A DNA stretch of 64,000 nucleotides from Cristatella mucedo (taxonomy: Eukaryota > Bryozoa > Phylactolaemata > Cristatellidae). The position numbers and the translations under genes were made by a program. Below are positions 27,401 to 42,400 of the stretch, piece after piece. The stretch lies in contig WPIO01000055.1 in assembly GCA_009760855.2 (NCBI GenBank), positions 1,162,001 through 1,226,000 of the forward strand, read 5' to 3'. The number at the start of each line of letters is the position of its first letter. The stretch's first letter is position 1. Below the pieces are notes generated by a model. That model did not search any database. It was not told the DNA's origin and worked only from the letters and a program-made list of their open reading frames with translations.

Positions 27401-30400
27401 CAGGTGAGCTCAGCTATCTTTTTCACAAGTCACCGGGCATGAGTAATGGATTGCTATTATTACCAGCTGGTCACGGAACACCTGTCAAATGCTTTGCTAC
27501 ATCATCCGACGTTTTTTCATCGATAACTTGCACTCATTTCTGGATTGACATCATTTCAGTTCGAAAGTAGAATCTCACGTGGTCACTTTACTAAGCGACA
27601 TCAGTTCGAATGCAATTCAGCGTGACTACACTTACAAAGACTAACGGAAAGCCTAGAAACTTTCGACAACAACGAGCAAGGTTGGCCTAGGAAAAACACG
27701 GTGGAGTACAGGCACTACTTGCTCTTTCATCCTGCTTGGTTAACCGTCAGGCGGCAGGTAAGGCAGCTTTCACGTTCATGTACCGTTAGTTCGGATTATG
27801 TAAAGCTCGAGGGGTCAAGTGCTAAACGACACGATGCCAGTGCTCTGCGTTATTTCCGAATCAAAAGGCTCTCTTGTAAGCACTGTTCACGAGTCTCGCC
27901 AATATGAATCCTAGAGCCGAAACTCTGATAGTTCCTTTGTATGGTCTTCATCAGACAATTCAGCTTTTCACTGTCTTGCATTTTCGCAAAAAACTCAGCC
28001 AGAATGGTTTCAGGTTTCAGGTGAATACCTATAGCAGGGGATCTTCACGTAAGCCTTGTAATATTTACCTGATAGCTGTCACGCTTGGCTACGACGAAAC
28101 AAGCTTGTTGCCATGCATTGCCCTGGTTGCCACTCTTCGACCAGACCACTGTCCTCGAAGTCGGCAACTGGGTACCGACTATGGAAACGGTGAGATTACC
28201 CACTCCTGCACCATACATGTGATAGAAGAAGCACACGTTCGTGTCTTGGCCAGGATTCAAAGCCGTGACGTGAGTGATGCAGTGTTTCCAACAAGTGATC
28301 CGTCTGCATACATGTAGTAGCCTGCAAAGATCAAAGGTAGAGGTGAATGTTGTGGCGACATACTGCTGCATACAAGTTTACTGGTTTGATATTCTCGTTT
28401 CGCCGTACCAGTGCCAGAGGTGTGATCTCCTTGTGGTCCTGTGGAAAGCGACCGGCTGCCCCTGTTGATGCGTACAAATCTGTAGGCAGAGAAAGACGTC
28501 GTGTAGCCGCAGATGGCATCCGACTCTTCGAAGTTGCAGCTACCCGCAGTTTGATTCGTCAGCTGGCTCGGGATGCTTTTGGTAGTTGAAGGAAGAGTTA
28601 CGAAGCTGGTGGTGCTCACTGCAGCAGCGATAACATCGCAGGCATTAGGCGACTTGTAGGCTTACCCGGAAATCCGTAAGCACACATTCGTCTGCTGAGT
28701 CAGTAGCAATGGCACATCTCAGAGAAACAGAAGTACTTTGGTTAGTTTGGACTTGGCATGCAGCCGATCTAAAAAGACCACCTAGAAGGCTCTTCCAGCA
28801 AGCTAGCAATCTATGGACCAGTAAATCAAGCGGCCGACACGGAAAGGATGGTAGTTGAAAAAGCTGGATATCTTTCGCATTGTACGTGGAGCCTCGTGTC
28901 TCCTTAAAGGATACAATCGAGGCAACAAAAGAGTACGAGTTGAACACGGCTTTTAAATACGACAAACAAATTGGCTGGCCGATTGCGATATCTATTTCCG
29001 TCTGCTTTTAATTTGCAGGAAGACATTGTTACGGGTTCCCATGGTAACACAGAGGGGACAGACGAACGGCACCATGTGAGCTCTTGTGATGGCTGCTAAT
29101 GTCCGGTCGTACAGCATCGTGATGAAAGGCAGCACTTTCCAATTGATCAAGGTCACGTTCACATCGAAAGCGATTGAGGGGTGTCACATTTAGCACAAAC
29201 GTACCTGCCGGTTGAACGAGGATGTCGTCGATAGCTACGTCAGCATCTTTGTTGCCGGTAGACGATTGCCTCAAGGACTCGAAGACGATCTATAACCACG
29301 AAGCGTTAAAGCATAAATGCGATGATGCAATAAATCAAAATTGACGACCCATATTTACACAGCTGCTAAAAACGATACAGGTAAAGACCGAGTCTCCGAG
29401 AAACGGTGCCTACCGACCGTTGCCTGGTAGGAATCCTAGTGAATGTGATTGTGTATGCGAAAGTCACCCTGCACAGACACGTCTCCTTTGAGGCCGCAAG
29501 CCGCATTGCTTTGCTTAGAAATAAAGTTTTAGTGGCCGGAGCCCGTTTACCTTTGGTTTTACGTCGTTGCTACCATATGCAAACGAGACATAGTTTGTTG
29601 TGTAACCTAACTTAAATGTGACAAGTAGGGCGCGGCGTATTACAACGGCTTTATAAAATGTGGTATTTACTACTTGCTAAATTCTGTTGCGGTTACATGA
29701 CCAATGATGTGATGGTGATCGGCAACAGTTTTTTTCGGCTACCTAGTTAAAGATGAGCTCAGATCATTGGTTCGCCACAACGTGTAGTACAGGAACGCCA
29801 GCCTCTGTCGCTCACAGCCATAAAAAAACGATAGCAGAGGAAAGCGTCAGTCATTCCTGTGACCCTGAAAAGAGCCTTTTTCGCGCTCTTAGATGCTAAT
29901 CTACAGAATTTACCATGTAGCTGTTCCCTGCTAAAGGCGCGATGGCATTGACTGCTCGCCATTATAGCGGTGCCAGGTGAGCTCAGCTATCTTTTTCACA
30001 AGTCACCGGGCATGAGTAATGGATTGCTATTATTACCAGCTGGTCACGGAACACCTGTCAAATGCTTTGCTACATCATCCGACGTTTTTCATCGATAACT
30101 TGCACTCATTTCTGGATTGACATCATTTCAGTTCGAAAGTAGAATCTCACGTGGTCACTTTACTAAGCGACATCAGTTCGAATGCAATTCAGCGTGACTA
30201 CACTTACAAAGACTAACGGAAAGCCTAGAAACTTTCGACAACAACGAGCAAGGTTGGCCTAGGAAAAACACGGTGGAGTACAGGCACTACTTGCTCTTTC
30301 ATCCTGCTTGGTTAACCGTCAGGCGGCAGGTAAGGCAGCTTTCACGTTCATGTACCGTTAGTTCGGATTATGTAAAGCTCGAGGGGTCAAGTGCTAAACG

Positions 30401-33400
30401 ACACGATGCCAGTGCTCTGCGTTATTTCCGAATCAAAAGGCTCTCTTGTAAGCACTGTTCACGAGTCTCGCCAATATAAATCCTAGAGCCGAAACTCTGA
30501 TAGTTCCTTTGTATGGTCTTCATCAGACAATTCAGCTTTTCACTGTCTTGCATTTTCGCAAAAAACTCAGCCAGAATGGTTTCAGGTTTCAGGTGAATAC
30601 CTATAGCAGGGGGATCTTCACGTAAGCCTTGTAATATTTACCTGATAGCTGTCACGCTTGGCTACGACGAAACAAGCTTGTTGCCATGCATTGCCCTGGT
30701 TGCCACTCTTCGACCAGACCACTGTCCTCGAAGTCGGCAACTGGGTACCGACTATGGAAACGGTGAGATTACCCACTCCTGCACCATACATGTGATAGAA
30801 GAAGCACACGTTCGTGTCTTGGCCAGGATTCAAAGCCGGTGACGTGAGTGATGCAGTGTTTCCAACAAGTGATCCGTCTGCATACATGTAGTAGCCTGCA
30901 AAGATCAAAGGTAGAGGTGAATGTTGTGGCGACATACTGCTGCATACAAGTTTACTGGTTTGATATTCTCGTTTCGCCGTACCAGTGCCAGAGGTGTGAT
31001 CTCCTTGTGGTCCTGTGGAAAGCGACCGGCTGCCCCTGTTGATGCGTACAAATCTGTAGGCAGAGAAAGACGTCGTGTAGCCGCAGATGGCATCCGACTC
31101 TTCGAAGTTGCAGCTACCCGCAGTTTGATTCGTCAGCTGGCTCGGGATGCTTTTGGTAGTTGAAGGAAGAGTTACGAAGCTGGTGGTGCTCACTGCAGCA
31201 GCGATAACATCGCAGGCATTAGGCGACTTGTAGGCTTACCGGAAATCCGTAAGCACACATTCGTCTGCTGAGTCAGTAGCAATGGCACATCTCAGAGAAA
31301 CAGAAGTACTTTGGTTAGTTTGGACTTGGCATGCAGCCGATCTAAAAAGACCACCTAGAAGGCTCTTCCAGCAAGCTAGCAATCTATGGACCAGTAAATC
31401 AAGCGGCCGACACGGAAAGGATGGTAGTTGAAAAAGCTGGATATCTTTCGCATTGTACGTGGAGCCTCGTGTCTCCTTAAAGGATACAATCGAGGCAACA
31501 AAAGAGTACGAGTTGAACACGGCTTTTAAATACGACAAACAAATTGGCTGGCCGATTGCGATATCTATTTCCGTCTGCTTTTAATTTGCAGGAAGACATT
31601 GTTACGGGTTCCCATGGTAACACAGAGGGGACAGACGAACGGCACCATGTGAGCTCTTGTGATGGCTGCTAATGTCCGGTCGTACAGCATCGTGATGAAA
31701 GGCAGCACTTTCCAATTGATCAAGGTCACGTTCACATCGAAAGCGATTGAGGGGTGTCACATTTAGCACAAACGTACCTGCCGGTTGAACGAGGATGTCG
31801 TCGATAGCTACGTCAGCATCTTTGTTGCCGGTAGACGATTGCCTCAAGGACTCGAAGACGATCTATAACCACGAAGCGTTAAAGCATAAATGCGATGATG
31901 CAATAAATCAAAATTGACGACCCATATTTAGACAGCTGCTAAAAACGATACAGGTAAAGACCGAGTCTCCGAGAAACGGTGCCTACCGACCGTTGCCTGG
32001 TAGGAATCCTAGTGAATGTGATTGTGTATGCGAAAGTCACCCTGCACAGACACGTCTCCTTTGAGGCCGCAAGCCGCATTGCTTTGCTTAGAAATAAAGT
32101 TTTAGTGGCCAGAGCCCGTTTACCTTTGGTTTTACGTCGTTGCTACCATATGCAAACGAGACATAGTTTGTTGTGTAACCTAACTTAAATGTGACAAGTA
32201 GGGCGCGGCGTATTACAACGGCTTTATAAAATGTGGTATTTACTACTTGCTAAATTCTGTTGCGGTTACATGACCAATGATGTGATGGTGATCGGCAACA
32301 GTTTTTTTTTCGGCTACCTAGTTAAAGATGAGCTCAGATCATTGGTTCGCCACAACGTGTAGTACAGGAACGCCAGCCTCTGTCGCTCACAGCCATAAAA
32401 AACGATAGCAGAGGAAAGCGTCAGTCATTCCTGTGACCCTGAAAAGAGCCTTTTTCGCGCTCTTAGATGCTAATCTAAAGAATTTACCATGTAGCTGTTC
32501 CCTGCTAAAGGCGCGATGGCATTGACTGCTCGCCATTATAGCGGTGCCAGGTGAGCTCAGCTATCTTTTTCACAAGTCACCGGGCATGAGTAATGGATTG
32601 CTATTATTACCAGCTGGTCACGGAACACCTGTCAAATGCTTTGCTACATCATCCGACGTTTTTCATCGATAACTTGCACTCATTTCTGGATTGACATCAT
32701 TTCAGTTCGAAAGTAGAATCTCACGTGGTCACTTTACTAAGCGACATCAGTTCGAATGCAATTCAGCGTGACTACACTTACAAAGACTAACGGAAAGCCT
32801 AGAAACTTTCGACAACAACGAGCAAGGTTGGCCTAGGAAAAACACGGTGGAGTACAGGCACTACTTGCTCTTTCATCCTGCTTGGTTAACCGTCAGGCGG
32901 CAGGTAAGGCAGCTTTCACGTTCATGTACCGTTAGTTCGGATTATGTAAAGCTCGAGGGGTCAAGTGCTAAACGACACGATGCCAGTGCTCTGCGTTATT
33001 TCCGAATCAAAAGGCTCTCTTGTAAGCACTGTTCACGAGTCTCGCCAATATGAATCCTAGAGCCACAACTCTGATAGTTCCTTTGTACGGTCTTCATCAG
33101 ACAATTCAGCTTTTCACTGTCTTGCATTTTCGCAAAAAACTCAGCCAGAATGGTTTCAGGTTTCAGGTGAATACCTATAGCAGGGGATCTTCACGTAAGC
33201 CTTGTAATATTTACCTGATAGCTGTCACGCTTGGCTACGACGAAACAAGCTTGTTGCCATGCATTGCCCTGGTTGCCACTCTTCGACCAGACCACTGTCC
33301 TCGAAGTCGGCAACTGGGTACCGACTATGGAAACGGTGAGATTACCCACTCCTGCACCATACATGTGATAGAAGAAGCACACGTTCGTGTCTTGGCCAGG

Positions 33401-36400
33401 ATTCAAAGCCGGTGACGTGAGTGATGCAGTGTTTCCAACAAGTGATCCGTCTGCATACATGTAGTAGCCTGCAAAGATCAAAGGTAGAGGTGAATGTTGT
33501 GGCGACATACTGCTGCATACAAGTTTACTGGTTTGATATTCTCGTTTCGCCGTACCAGTGCCAGAGGTGTGATCTCCTTGTGGTCCTGTGGAAAGCGACC
33601 GGCTGCCCCTGTTGATGCGTACAAATCTGTAGGCAGAGAAAGACGTCGTGTAGCCGCAGATGGCATCCGACTCTTCGAAGTTGCAGCTACCCGCAGTTTG
33701 ATTCGTCAGCTGGCTCGGGATGCTTTTGGTAGTTGAAGGAAGAGTTACGAAGCTGGTGGTGCTCACTGCAGCAGCGATAACATCGCAGGCATTAGGCGAC
33801 TTGTAGGCTTACCGGAAATCCGTAAGCACACATTCGTCTGCTGAGTCAGTAGCAATGGCACATCTCAGAGAAACAGAAGTACTTTGGTTAGTTTGGACTT
33901 GGCATGCAGCCGATCTAAAAAGACCACCTAGAAGGCTCTTCCAGCAAGCTAGCAATCTATGGACCAGTAAATCAAGCGGCCGACACGGAAAGGATGGTAG
34001 TTGAAAAAGCTGGATATCTTTCGCATTGTACGTGGAGCCTCGTGTCTCCTTAAAGGATACAATCGAGGCAACAAAAGAGTACGAGTTGAACACGGCTTTT
34101 AAATACGACAAACAAATTGGCTGGCCGATTGCGATATCTATTTCCGTCTGCTTTTAATTTGCAGGAAGACATTGTTACGGGTTCCCATGGTAACACAGAG
34201 GGGACAGACGAACGGCACCATGTGAGCTCTTGTGATGGCTGCTAATGTCCGGTCGTACAGCATCGTGATGAAAGGCAGCACTTTCCAATTGATCAAGGTC
34301 ACGTTCACATCGAAAGCGATTGAGGGGTGTCACATTTAGCACAAACGTACCTGCCGGTTGAACGAGGATGTCGTCGATAGCTACGTCAGCATCTTTGTTG
34401 CCGGTAGACGATTGCCTCAAGGACTCGAAGACGATCTATAACCACGAAGCGTTAAAGCATAAATGCGATGATGCAATAAATCAAAATTGACGACCCATAT
34501 TTACACAGCTGCTAAAAACGATACAGGTAAAGACCGAGTCTCCGAGAAACGGTGCCTACCGACCGTTGCCTGGTAGGAATCCTAGTGAATGTGATTGTGT
34601 ATGCGAAAGTCACCCTGCACAGACACGTCTCCTTTGAGGCCGCAAGCCGCATTGCTTTGCTTAGAAATAAAGTTTTAGTGGCCGGAGCCCGTTTACCTTT
34701 GGTTTTACGTCGTTGCTACCATATGCAAACGAGACATAGTTTGTTGTGTAACCTAACTTAAATGTGACAAGTAGGGCGCGGCGTATTACAACGGCTTTAT
34801 AAAATGTGGTATTTACTACTTGCTAAATTCTGTTGCGGTTACATGACCAATGATGTGATGGTGATCGGCAACAGTTTTTTTTTTCGGCTACCTAGTTAAA
34901 GATGAGCTCAGATCATTGGTTCGCCACAACGTGTAGTACAGGAACGCCAGCCTCTGTCGCTCACAGCCATAAAAAACGATAGCAGAGGAAAGCGTCAGTC
35001 ATTCCTGTGACCCTGAAAAGAGCCTTTTTCGCGCTCTTAGATGCTAATCTACAGAATTTACCATGTAGCTGTTCCCTGCTAAAGGCGCGATGGCATTGAC
35101 TGCTCGCCATTATAGCGGTGCCAGGTGAGCTCAGCTATCTTTTTCACAAGTCACCGGGCATGAGTAATGGATTGCTATTATTACCAGCTGGTCACGGAAC
35201 ACCTGTCAAATGCTTTGCTACATCATCCGACGTTTTTCATCGATAACTTGCACTCATTTCTGGATTGACATCATTTCAGTTCGAAAGTAGAATCTCACGT
35301 GGTCACTTTACTAAGCGACATCAGTTCGAATGCAATTCAGCGTGACTACACTTACAAAGACTAACGGAAAGCCTAGAAACTTTCGACAACAACGAGCAAG
35401 GTTGGCCTAGGAAAAACACGGTGGAGTACAGGCACTACTTGCTCTTTCATCCTGCTTGGTTAACCGTCAGGCGGCAGGTAAGGCAGCTTTCACGTTCATG
35501 TACCGTTAGTTCGGATTATGTAAAGCTCGAGGGGTCAAGTGCTAAACGACACGATGCCAGTGCTCTGCGTTATTTCCGAATCAAAAGGCTCTCTTGTAAG
35601 CACTGTTCACGAGTCTCGCCAATATGAATCCTAGAGCCAAAACTCTGATAGTTCCTTTGTGCGGTCTTCATCAGACAATTCAGCTTTTCACTGTCTAGCA
35701 TTTTCGCAAAAAACTCAGCCAGAATGGTTTCAGGTTTCAGGTGAATACCTATAGCAGGGGATCTTCACGTAAGCCTTGTAATATTTACCTGATAGCTGTC
35801 ACGCTTGGCTACGACGAAACAAGCTTGTTGCCATGCATTGCCCTGGTTGCCACTCTTCGACCAGACCACTGTCCTCGAAGTCGGCAACTGGGTACCGACT
35901 ATGGAAACGGTGAGATTACCCACTCCTGCACCATACATGTGATAGAAGAAGCACACGTTCGTGTCTTGGCCAGGATTCAAAGCCGGTGACGTGAGTGATG
36001 CAGTGTTTCCAACAAGTGATCCGTCTGCATACATGTAGTAGCCTGCAAAGATCAAAGGTAGAGGTGAATGTTGTGGCGACATACTGCTGCATACAAGTTT
36101 ACTGGTTTGATATTCTCGTTTCGCCGTACCAGTGCCAGAGGTGTGATCTCCTTGTGGTCCTGTGGAAAGCGACCGGCTGCCCCTGTTGATGCGTACAAAT
36201 CTGTAGGCAGAGAAAGACGTCGTGTAGCCGCAGATGGCATCCGACTCTTCGAAGTTGCAGCTACCCGCAGTTTGATTCGTCAGCTGGCTCGGGATGCTTT
36301 TGGTAGTTGAAGGAAGAGTTACGAAGCTGGTGGTGCTCACTGCAGCAGCGATAACATCGCAGGCATTAGGCGACTTGTAGGCTTACCGGAAATCCGTAAG

Positions 36401-39400
36401 CACACATTCGTCTGCTGAGTCAGTAGCAATGGCACATCTCAGAGAAACAGAAGTACTTTGGTTAGTTTGGACTTGGCATGCAGCCGATCTAAAAAGACCA
36501 CCTAGAAGGCTCTTCCAGCAAGCTAGCAATCTATGGACCAGTAAATCAAGCGGCCGACACGGAAAGGATGGTAGTTGAAAAAGCTGGATATCTTTCGCAT
36601 TGTACGTGGAGCCTCGTGTCTCCTTAAAGGATACAATCGAGGCAACAAAAGAGTACGAGTTGAACACGGCTTTTAAATACGACAAACAAATTGGCTGGCC
36701 GATTGCGATATCTATTTCCGTCTGCTTTTAATTTGCAGGAAGACATTGTTACGGGTTCCCATGGTAACACAGAGGGGACAGACGAACGGCACCATGTGAG
36801 CTCTTGTGATGGCTGCTAATGTCCGGTCGTACAGCATCGTGATGAAAGGCAGCACTTTCCAATTGATCAAGGTCACGTTCACATCGAAAGCGATTGAGGG
36901 GTGTCACATTTAGCACAAACGTACCTGCCGGTTGAACGAGGATGTCGTCGATAGCTACGTCAGCATCTTTGTTGCCGGTAGACGATTGCCTCAAGGACTC
37001 GAAGACGATCTATAACCACGAAGCGTTAAAGCATAAATGCGATGATGCAATAAATCAAAATTGACGACCCATATTTACACAGCTGCTAAAAACGATACAG
37101 GTAAAGACCGAGTCTCCGAGAAACGGTGCCTACCGACCGTTGCCTGGTAGGAATCCTAGTGAATGTGATTGTGTATGCGAAAGTCACCCTGCACAGACAC
37201 GTCTCCTTTGAGGCCGCAAGCCGCATTGCTTTGCTTAGAAATAAAGTTTTAGTGGCCGGAGCCCGTTTACCTTTGGTTTTACGTCGTTGCTACCATATGC
37301 AAACGAGACATAGTTTGTTGTGTAACCTAACTTAAATGTGACAAGTAGGGCGCGGCGTATTACAACGGCTTTATAAAATGTGGTATTTACTACTTGCTAA
37401 ATTCTGTTGCGGTTACATGACCAATGATGTGATGGTGATCGGCAACAGTTTTTTTTTCGGCTACCTAGTTAAAGATGAGCTCAGATCATTGGTTCGCCAC
37501 AACGTGTAGTACAGGAACGCCAGCCTCTGTCGCTCACAGCCATAAAAAACGATAGCAGAGGAAAGCGTCAGTCATTCCTGTGACCCTGAAAAGAGCCTTT
37601 TTCGCGCTCTTAGATGCTAATCTACAGAATTTACCATGTAGCTGTTCCCTGCTAAAGGCGCGATGGCATTGACTGCTCGCCATTATAGCGGTGCCAGGTG
37701 AGCTCAGCTATCTTTTTCACAAGTCACCGGGCATGAGTAATGGATTGCTATTATTACCAGCTGGTCACGGAACACCTGTCAAATGCTTTGCTACATCATC
37801 CGACGTTTTTCATCGATAACTTGCACTCATTTCTGGATTGACATCATTTCAGTTCGAAAGTAGAATCTCACGTGGTCACTTTACTAAGCGACATCAGTTC
37901 GAATGCAATTCAGCGTGACTACACTTACAAAGACTAACGGAAAGCCTAGAAACTTTCGACAACAACGAGCAAGGAAAAAAAAAAAAAAACACGGTGGAGT
38001 ACAGGCACTACTTGCTCTTTCATCCTGCTTGGTTAACCGTCAGGCGGCAGGTAAGGCAGCTTTCACGTTCATGTACCGTTAGTTCGGATTATGTAAAGCT
38101 CGAGGGGTCAAGTGCTAAACGACACGATGCCAGTGCTCTGCGTTATTTCCGAATCAAAAGGCTCTCTTGTAAGCACTGTTCACGAGTCTCGCCAATATGA
38201 ATCGTAGAGCCGAAACTCTGATAGTTCCTTTGTGCGGTCTTCATCAGACAATTCAGCTTTTCACTGTCTTGCATTTTCGCAAAAAACTCAGCCAGAATGG
38301 TTTCAGGTTTCAGGTGAATACCTATAGCAGGGGATCTTCACGTAAGCCTTGTAATATTTACCTGATAGCTGTCACGCTTGGCTACGACGAAACAAGCTTG
38401 TTGCCATGCATTGCCCTGGTTGCCACTCTTCGACCAGACCACTGTCCTCGAAGTCGGCAACTGGGTACCGACTATGGAAACGGTGAGATTACCCACTCCT
38501 GCACCATACATGTGATAGAAGAAGCACACGTTCGTGTCTTGGCCAGGATTCAAAGCCGGTGACGTGAGTGATGCAGTGTTTCCAACAAGTGATCCGTCTG
38601 CATACATGTAGTAGCCTGCAAAGATCAAAGGTAGAGGTGAATGTTGTGGCGACATACTGCTGCATACAAGTTTACTGGTTTGATATTCTCGTTTCGCCGT
38701 ACCAGTGCCAGAGGTGTGATCTCCTTGTGGTCCTGTGGAAAGCGACCGGCTGCCCCTGTTGATGCGTACAAATCTGTAGGCAGAGAAAGACGTCGTGTAG
38801 CCGCAGATGGCATCCGACTCTTCGAAGTTGCAGCTACCCGCAGTTTGATTCGTCAGCTGGCTCGGGATGCTTTTGGTAGTTGAAGGAAGAGTTACGAAGC
38901 TGGTGGTGCTCACTGCAGCAGCGATAACATCGCAGGCATTAGGCGACTTGTAGGCTTACCGGAAATCCGTAAGCACACATTCGTCTGCTGAGTCAGTAGC
39001 AATGGCACATCTCAGAGAAACAGAAGTACTTTGGTTAGTTTGGACTTGGCATGCAGCCGATCTAAAAAGACCACCTAGAAGGCTCTTCCAGCAAGCTAGC
39101 AATCTATGGACCAGTAAATCAAGCGGCCGACACGGAAAGGATGGTAGTTGAAAAAGCTGGATATCTTTCGCATTGTACGTGGAGCCTCGTGTCTCCTTAA
39201 AGGATACAATCGAGGCAACAAAAGAGTACGAGTTGAACACGGCTTTTAAATACGACAAACAAATTGGCTGGCCGATTGCGATATCTATTTCCGTCTGCTT
39301 TTAATTTGCAGGAAGACATTGTTACGGGTTCCCATGGTAACACAGAGGGGACAGACGAACGGCACCATGTGAGCTCTTGTGATGGCTGCTAATGTCCGGT

Positions 39401-42400
39401 CGTACAGCATCGTGATGAAAGGCAGCACTTTCCAATTGATCAAGGTCACGTTCACATCGAAAGCGATTGAGGGGTGTCACATTTAGCACAAACGTACCTG
39501 CCGGTTGAACGAGGATGTCGTCGATAGCTACGTCAGCATCTTTGTTGCCGGTAGACGATTGCCTCAAGGACTCGAAGACGATCTATAACCACGAAGCGTT
39601 AAAGCATAAATGCGATGATGCAATAAATCAAAATTGACGACCCATATTTACACAGCTGCTAAAAACGATACAGGTAAAGACCGAGTCTCCGAGAAACGGT
39701 GCCTACCGACCGTTGCCTGGTAGGAATCCTAGTGAATGTGATTGTGTATGCGAAAGTCACCCTGCACAGACACGTCTCCTTTGAGGCCGCAAGCCGCATT
39801 GCTTTGCTTAGAAATAAAGTTTTAGTGGCCGGAGCCCGTTTACCTTTGGTTTTACGTCGTTGCTACCATATGCAAACGAGACATAGTTTGTTGTGTAACC
39901 TAACTTAAATGTGACAAGTAGGGGCGCGGCGTATTACAACGGCTTTATAAAATGTGGTATTTACTACTTGCTAAATTCTGTTCCGGTTACATGACCAATG
40001 ATGTGATGGTGATCGGCAACAGTTTTTTTTCGGCTACCTAGTTAAAGATGAGCTCAGATCATTGGTTCGCCACAACGTGTAGTACAGGAACGCCAGCCTC
40101 TGTCGCTCACAGCCATAAAAAACGATAGCAGAGGAAAGCGTCAGTCATTCCTGTGACCCTGAAAAGAGCCTTTTTCGCGCTCTTAGATGCTAATCTAAAG
40201 AATTTACCATGTAGCTGTTCCCTGCTAAAGGCGCGATGGCATTGACTGCTCGCCATTATAGCGGTGCCAGGTGAGCTCAGCTATCTTTTTCACAAGTCAC
40301 CGGGCATGAGTAATGGATTGCTATTATTACCAGCTGGTCACGGAACACCTGTCAAATGCTTTGCTACATCATCCGACGTTTTTCATCGATAACTTGCACT
40401 CATTTCTGGATTGACATCATTTCAGTTCGAAAGTAGAATCTCACGTGGTCACTTTACTAAGCGACATCAGTTCGAATGCAATTCAGCGTGACTACACTTA
40501 CAAAGACTAACGGAAAGCCTAGAAACTTTCGACAACAACGAGCAAGGTTGGCCTAGGAAAAACACGGTGGAGTACAGGCACTACTTGCTCTTTCATCCTG
40601 CTTGGTTAACCGTCAGGCGGCAGGTAAGGCAGCTTTCACGTTCATGTACCGTTAGTTCGGATTATGTAAAGCTCGAGGGGTCAAGTGCTAAACGACACGA
40701 TGCCAGTGCTCTGCGTTATTTCCGAATCAAAAGGCTCTCTTGTAAGCACTGTTCACGAGTCTCGCCAATATGAATCCTAGAGCCAAAACTCTCTAGTTCC
40801 TTTGTGCGGTCTTCATCAGACAATTCAGCTTTTCACTGTCTTGCATTTTCGCAAAAAACTCAGCCAGAATGGTTTCAGGTTTCAGGTGAATACCTATAGC
40901 AGGGGATCTTCACGTAAGCCTTGTAATATTTACCTGATAGCTGTCACGCTTGGCTACGACGAAACAAGCTTGTTGCCATGCATTGCCCTGGTTGCCACTC
41001 TTCGACCAGACCACTGTCCTCGAAGTCGGCAACTGGGTACCGACTATGGAAACGGTGAGATTACCCACTCCTGCACCATACATGTGATAGAAGAAGCACA
41101 CGTTCGTGTCTTGGCCAGGATTCAAAGCCGGTGACGTGAGTGATGCAGTGTTTCCAACAAGTGATCCGTCTGCATACATGTAGTAGCCTGCAAAGATCAA
41201 AGGTAGAGGTGAATGTTGTGGCGACATACTGCTGCATACAAGTTTACTGGTTTGATATTCTCGTTTCGCCGTACCAGTGCCAGAGAGTGTGATGATCTCC
41301 TTGTGGTCCTGTGGAAAGCGACCGGCTGCCCCTGTTGATGCGTACAAATCTGTAGGCAGAGAAAGACGTCGTGTAGCCGCAGATGGCATCCGACTCTTCG
41401 AAGTTGCAGCTACCCGCAGTTTGATTCGTCAGCTGGCTCGGGATGCTTTTGGTAGTTGAAGGAAGAGTTACGAAGCTGGTGGTGCTCACTGCAGCAGCGA
41501 TAACATCGCAGGCATTAGGCGACTTGTAGGCTTACCGGAAATCCGTAAGCACACATTCGTCTGCTGAGTCAGTAGCAATGGCACATCTCAGAGAAACAGA
41601 AGTACTTTGGTTAGTTTGGACTTGGCATGCAGCCGATCTAAAAAGACCACCTAGAAGGCTCTTCCAGCAAGCTAGCAATCTATGGACCAGTAAATCAAGC
41701 GGCCGACACGGAAAGGATGGTAGTTGAAAAAGCTGGATATCTTTCGCATTGTACGTGGAGCCTCGTGTCTCCTTAAAGGATACAATCGAGGCAACAAAAA
41801 GAGTACGAGTTGAACACGGCTTTTAAATACGACAAACAAATTGGCTGGCCGATTGCGATATCTATTTCCGTCTGCTTTTAATTTGCAGGAAGACATTGTT
41901 ACGGGTTCCCATGGTAACACAGAGGGGACAGACGAACGGCACCATGTGAGCTCTTGTGATGGCTGCTAATGTCCGGTCGTACAGCATCGTGATGAAAGGC
42001 AGCACTTTCCAATTGATCAAGGTCACGTTCACATCGAAAGCGATTGAGGGGTGTCACATTTAGCACAAACGTACCTGCCGGTTGAACGAGGATGTCGTCG
42101 ATAGCTACGTCAGCATCTTTGTTGCCGGTAGACGATTGCCTCAAGGACTCGAAGACGATCTATAACCACGAAGCGTTAAAGCATAAATGCGATGATGCAA
42201 TAAATCAAAATTGACGACCCATATTTACACAGCTGCTAAAAACGATACAGGTAAAGACCGAGTCTCCGAGAAACGGTGCCTACCGACCGTTGCCTGGTAG
42301 GAATCCTAGTGAATGTGATTGTGTATGCGAAAGTCACCCTGCACAGACACGTCTCCTTTGAGGCCGCAAGCCGCATTGCTTTGCTTAGAAATAAAGTTTT

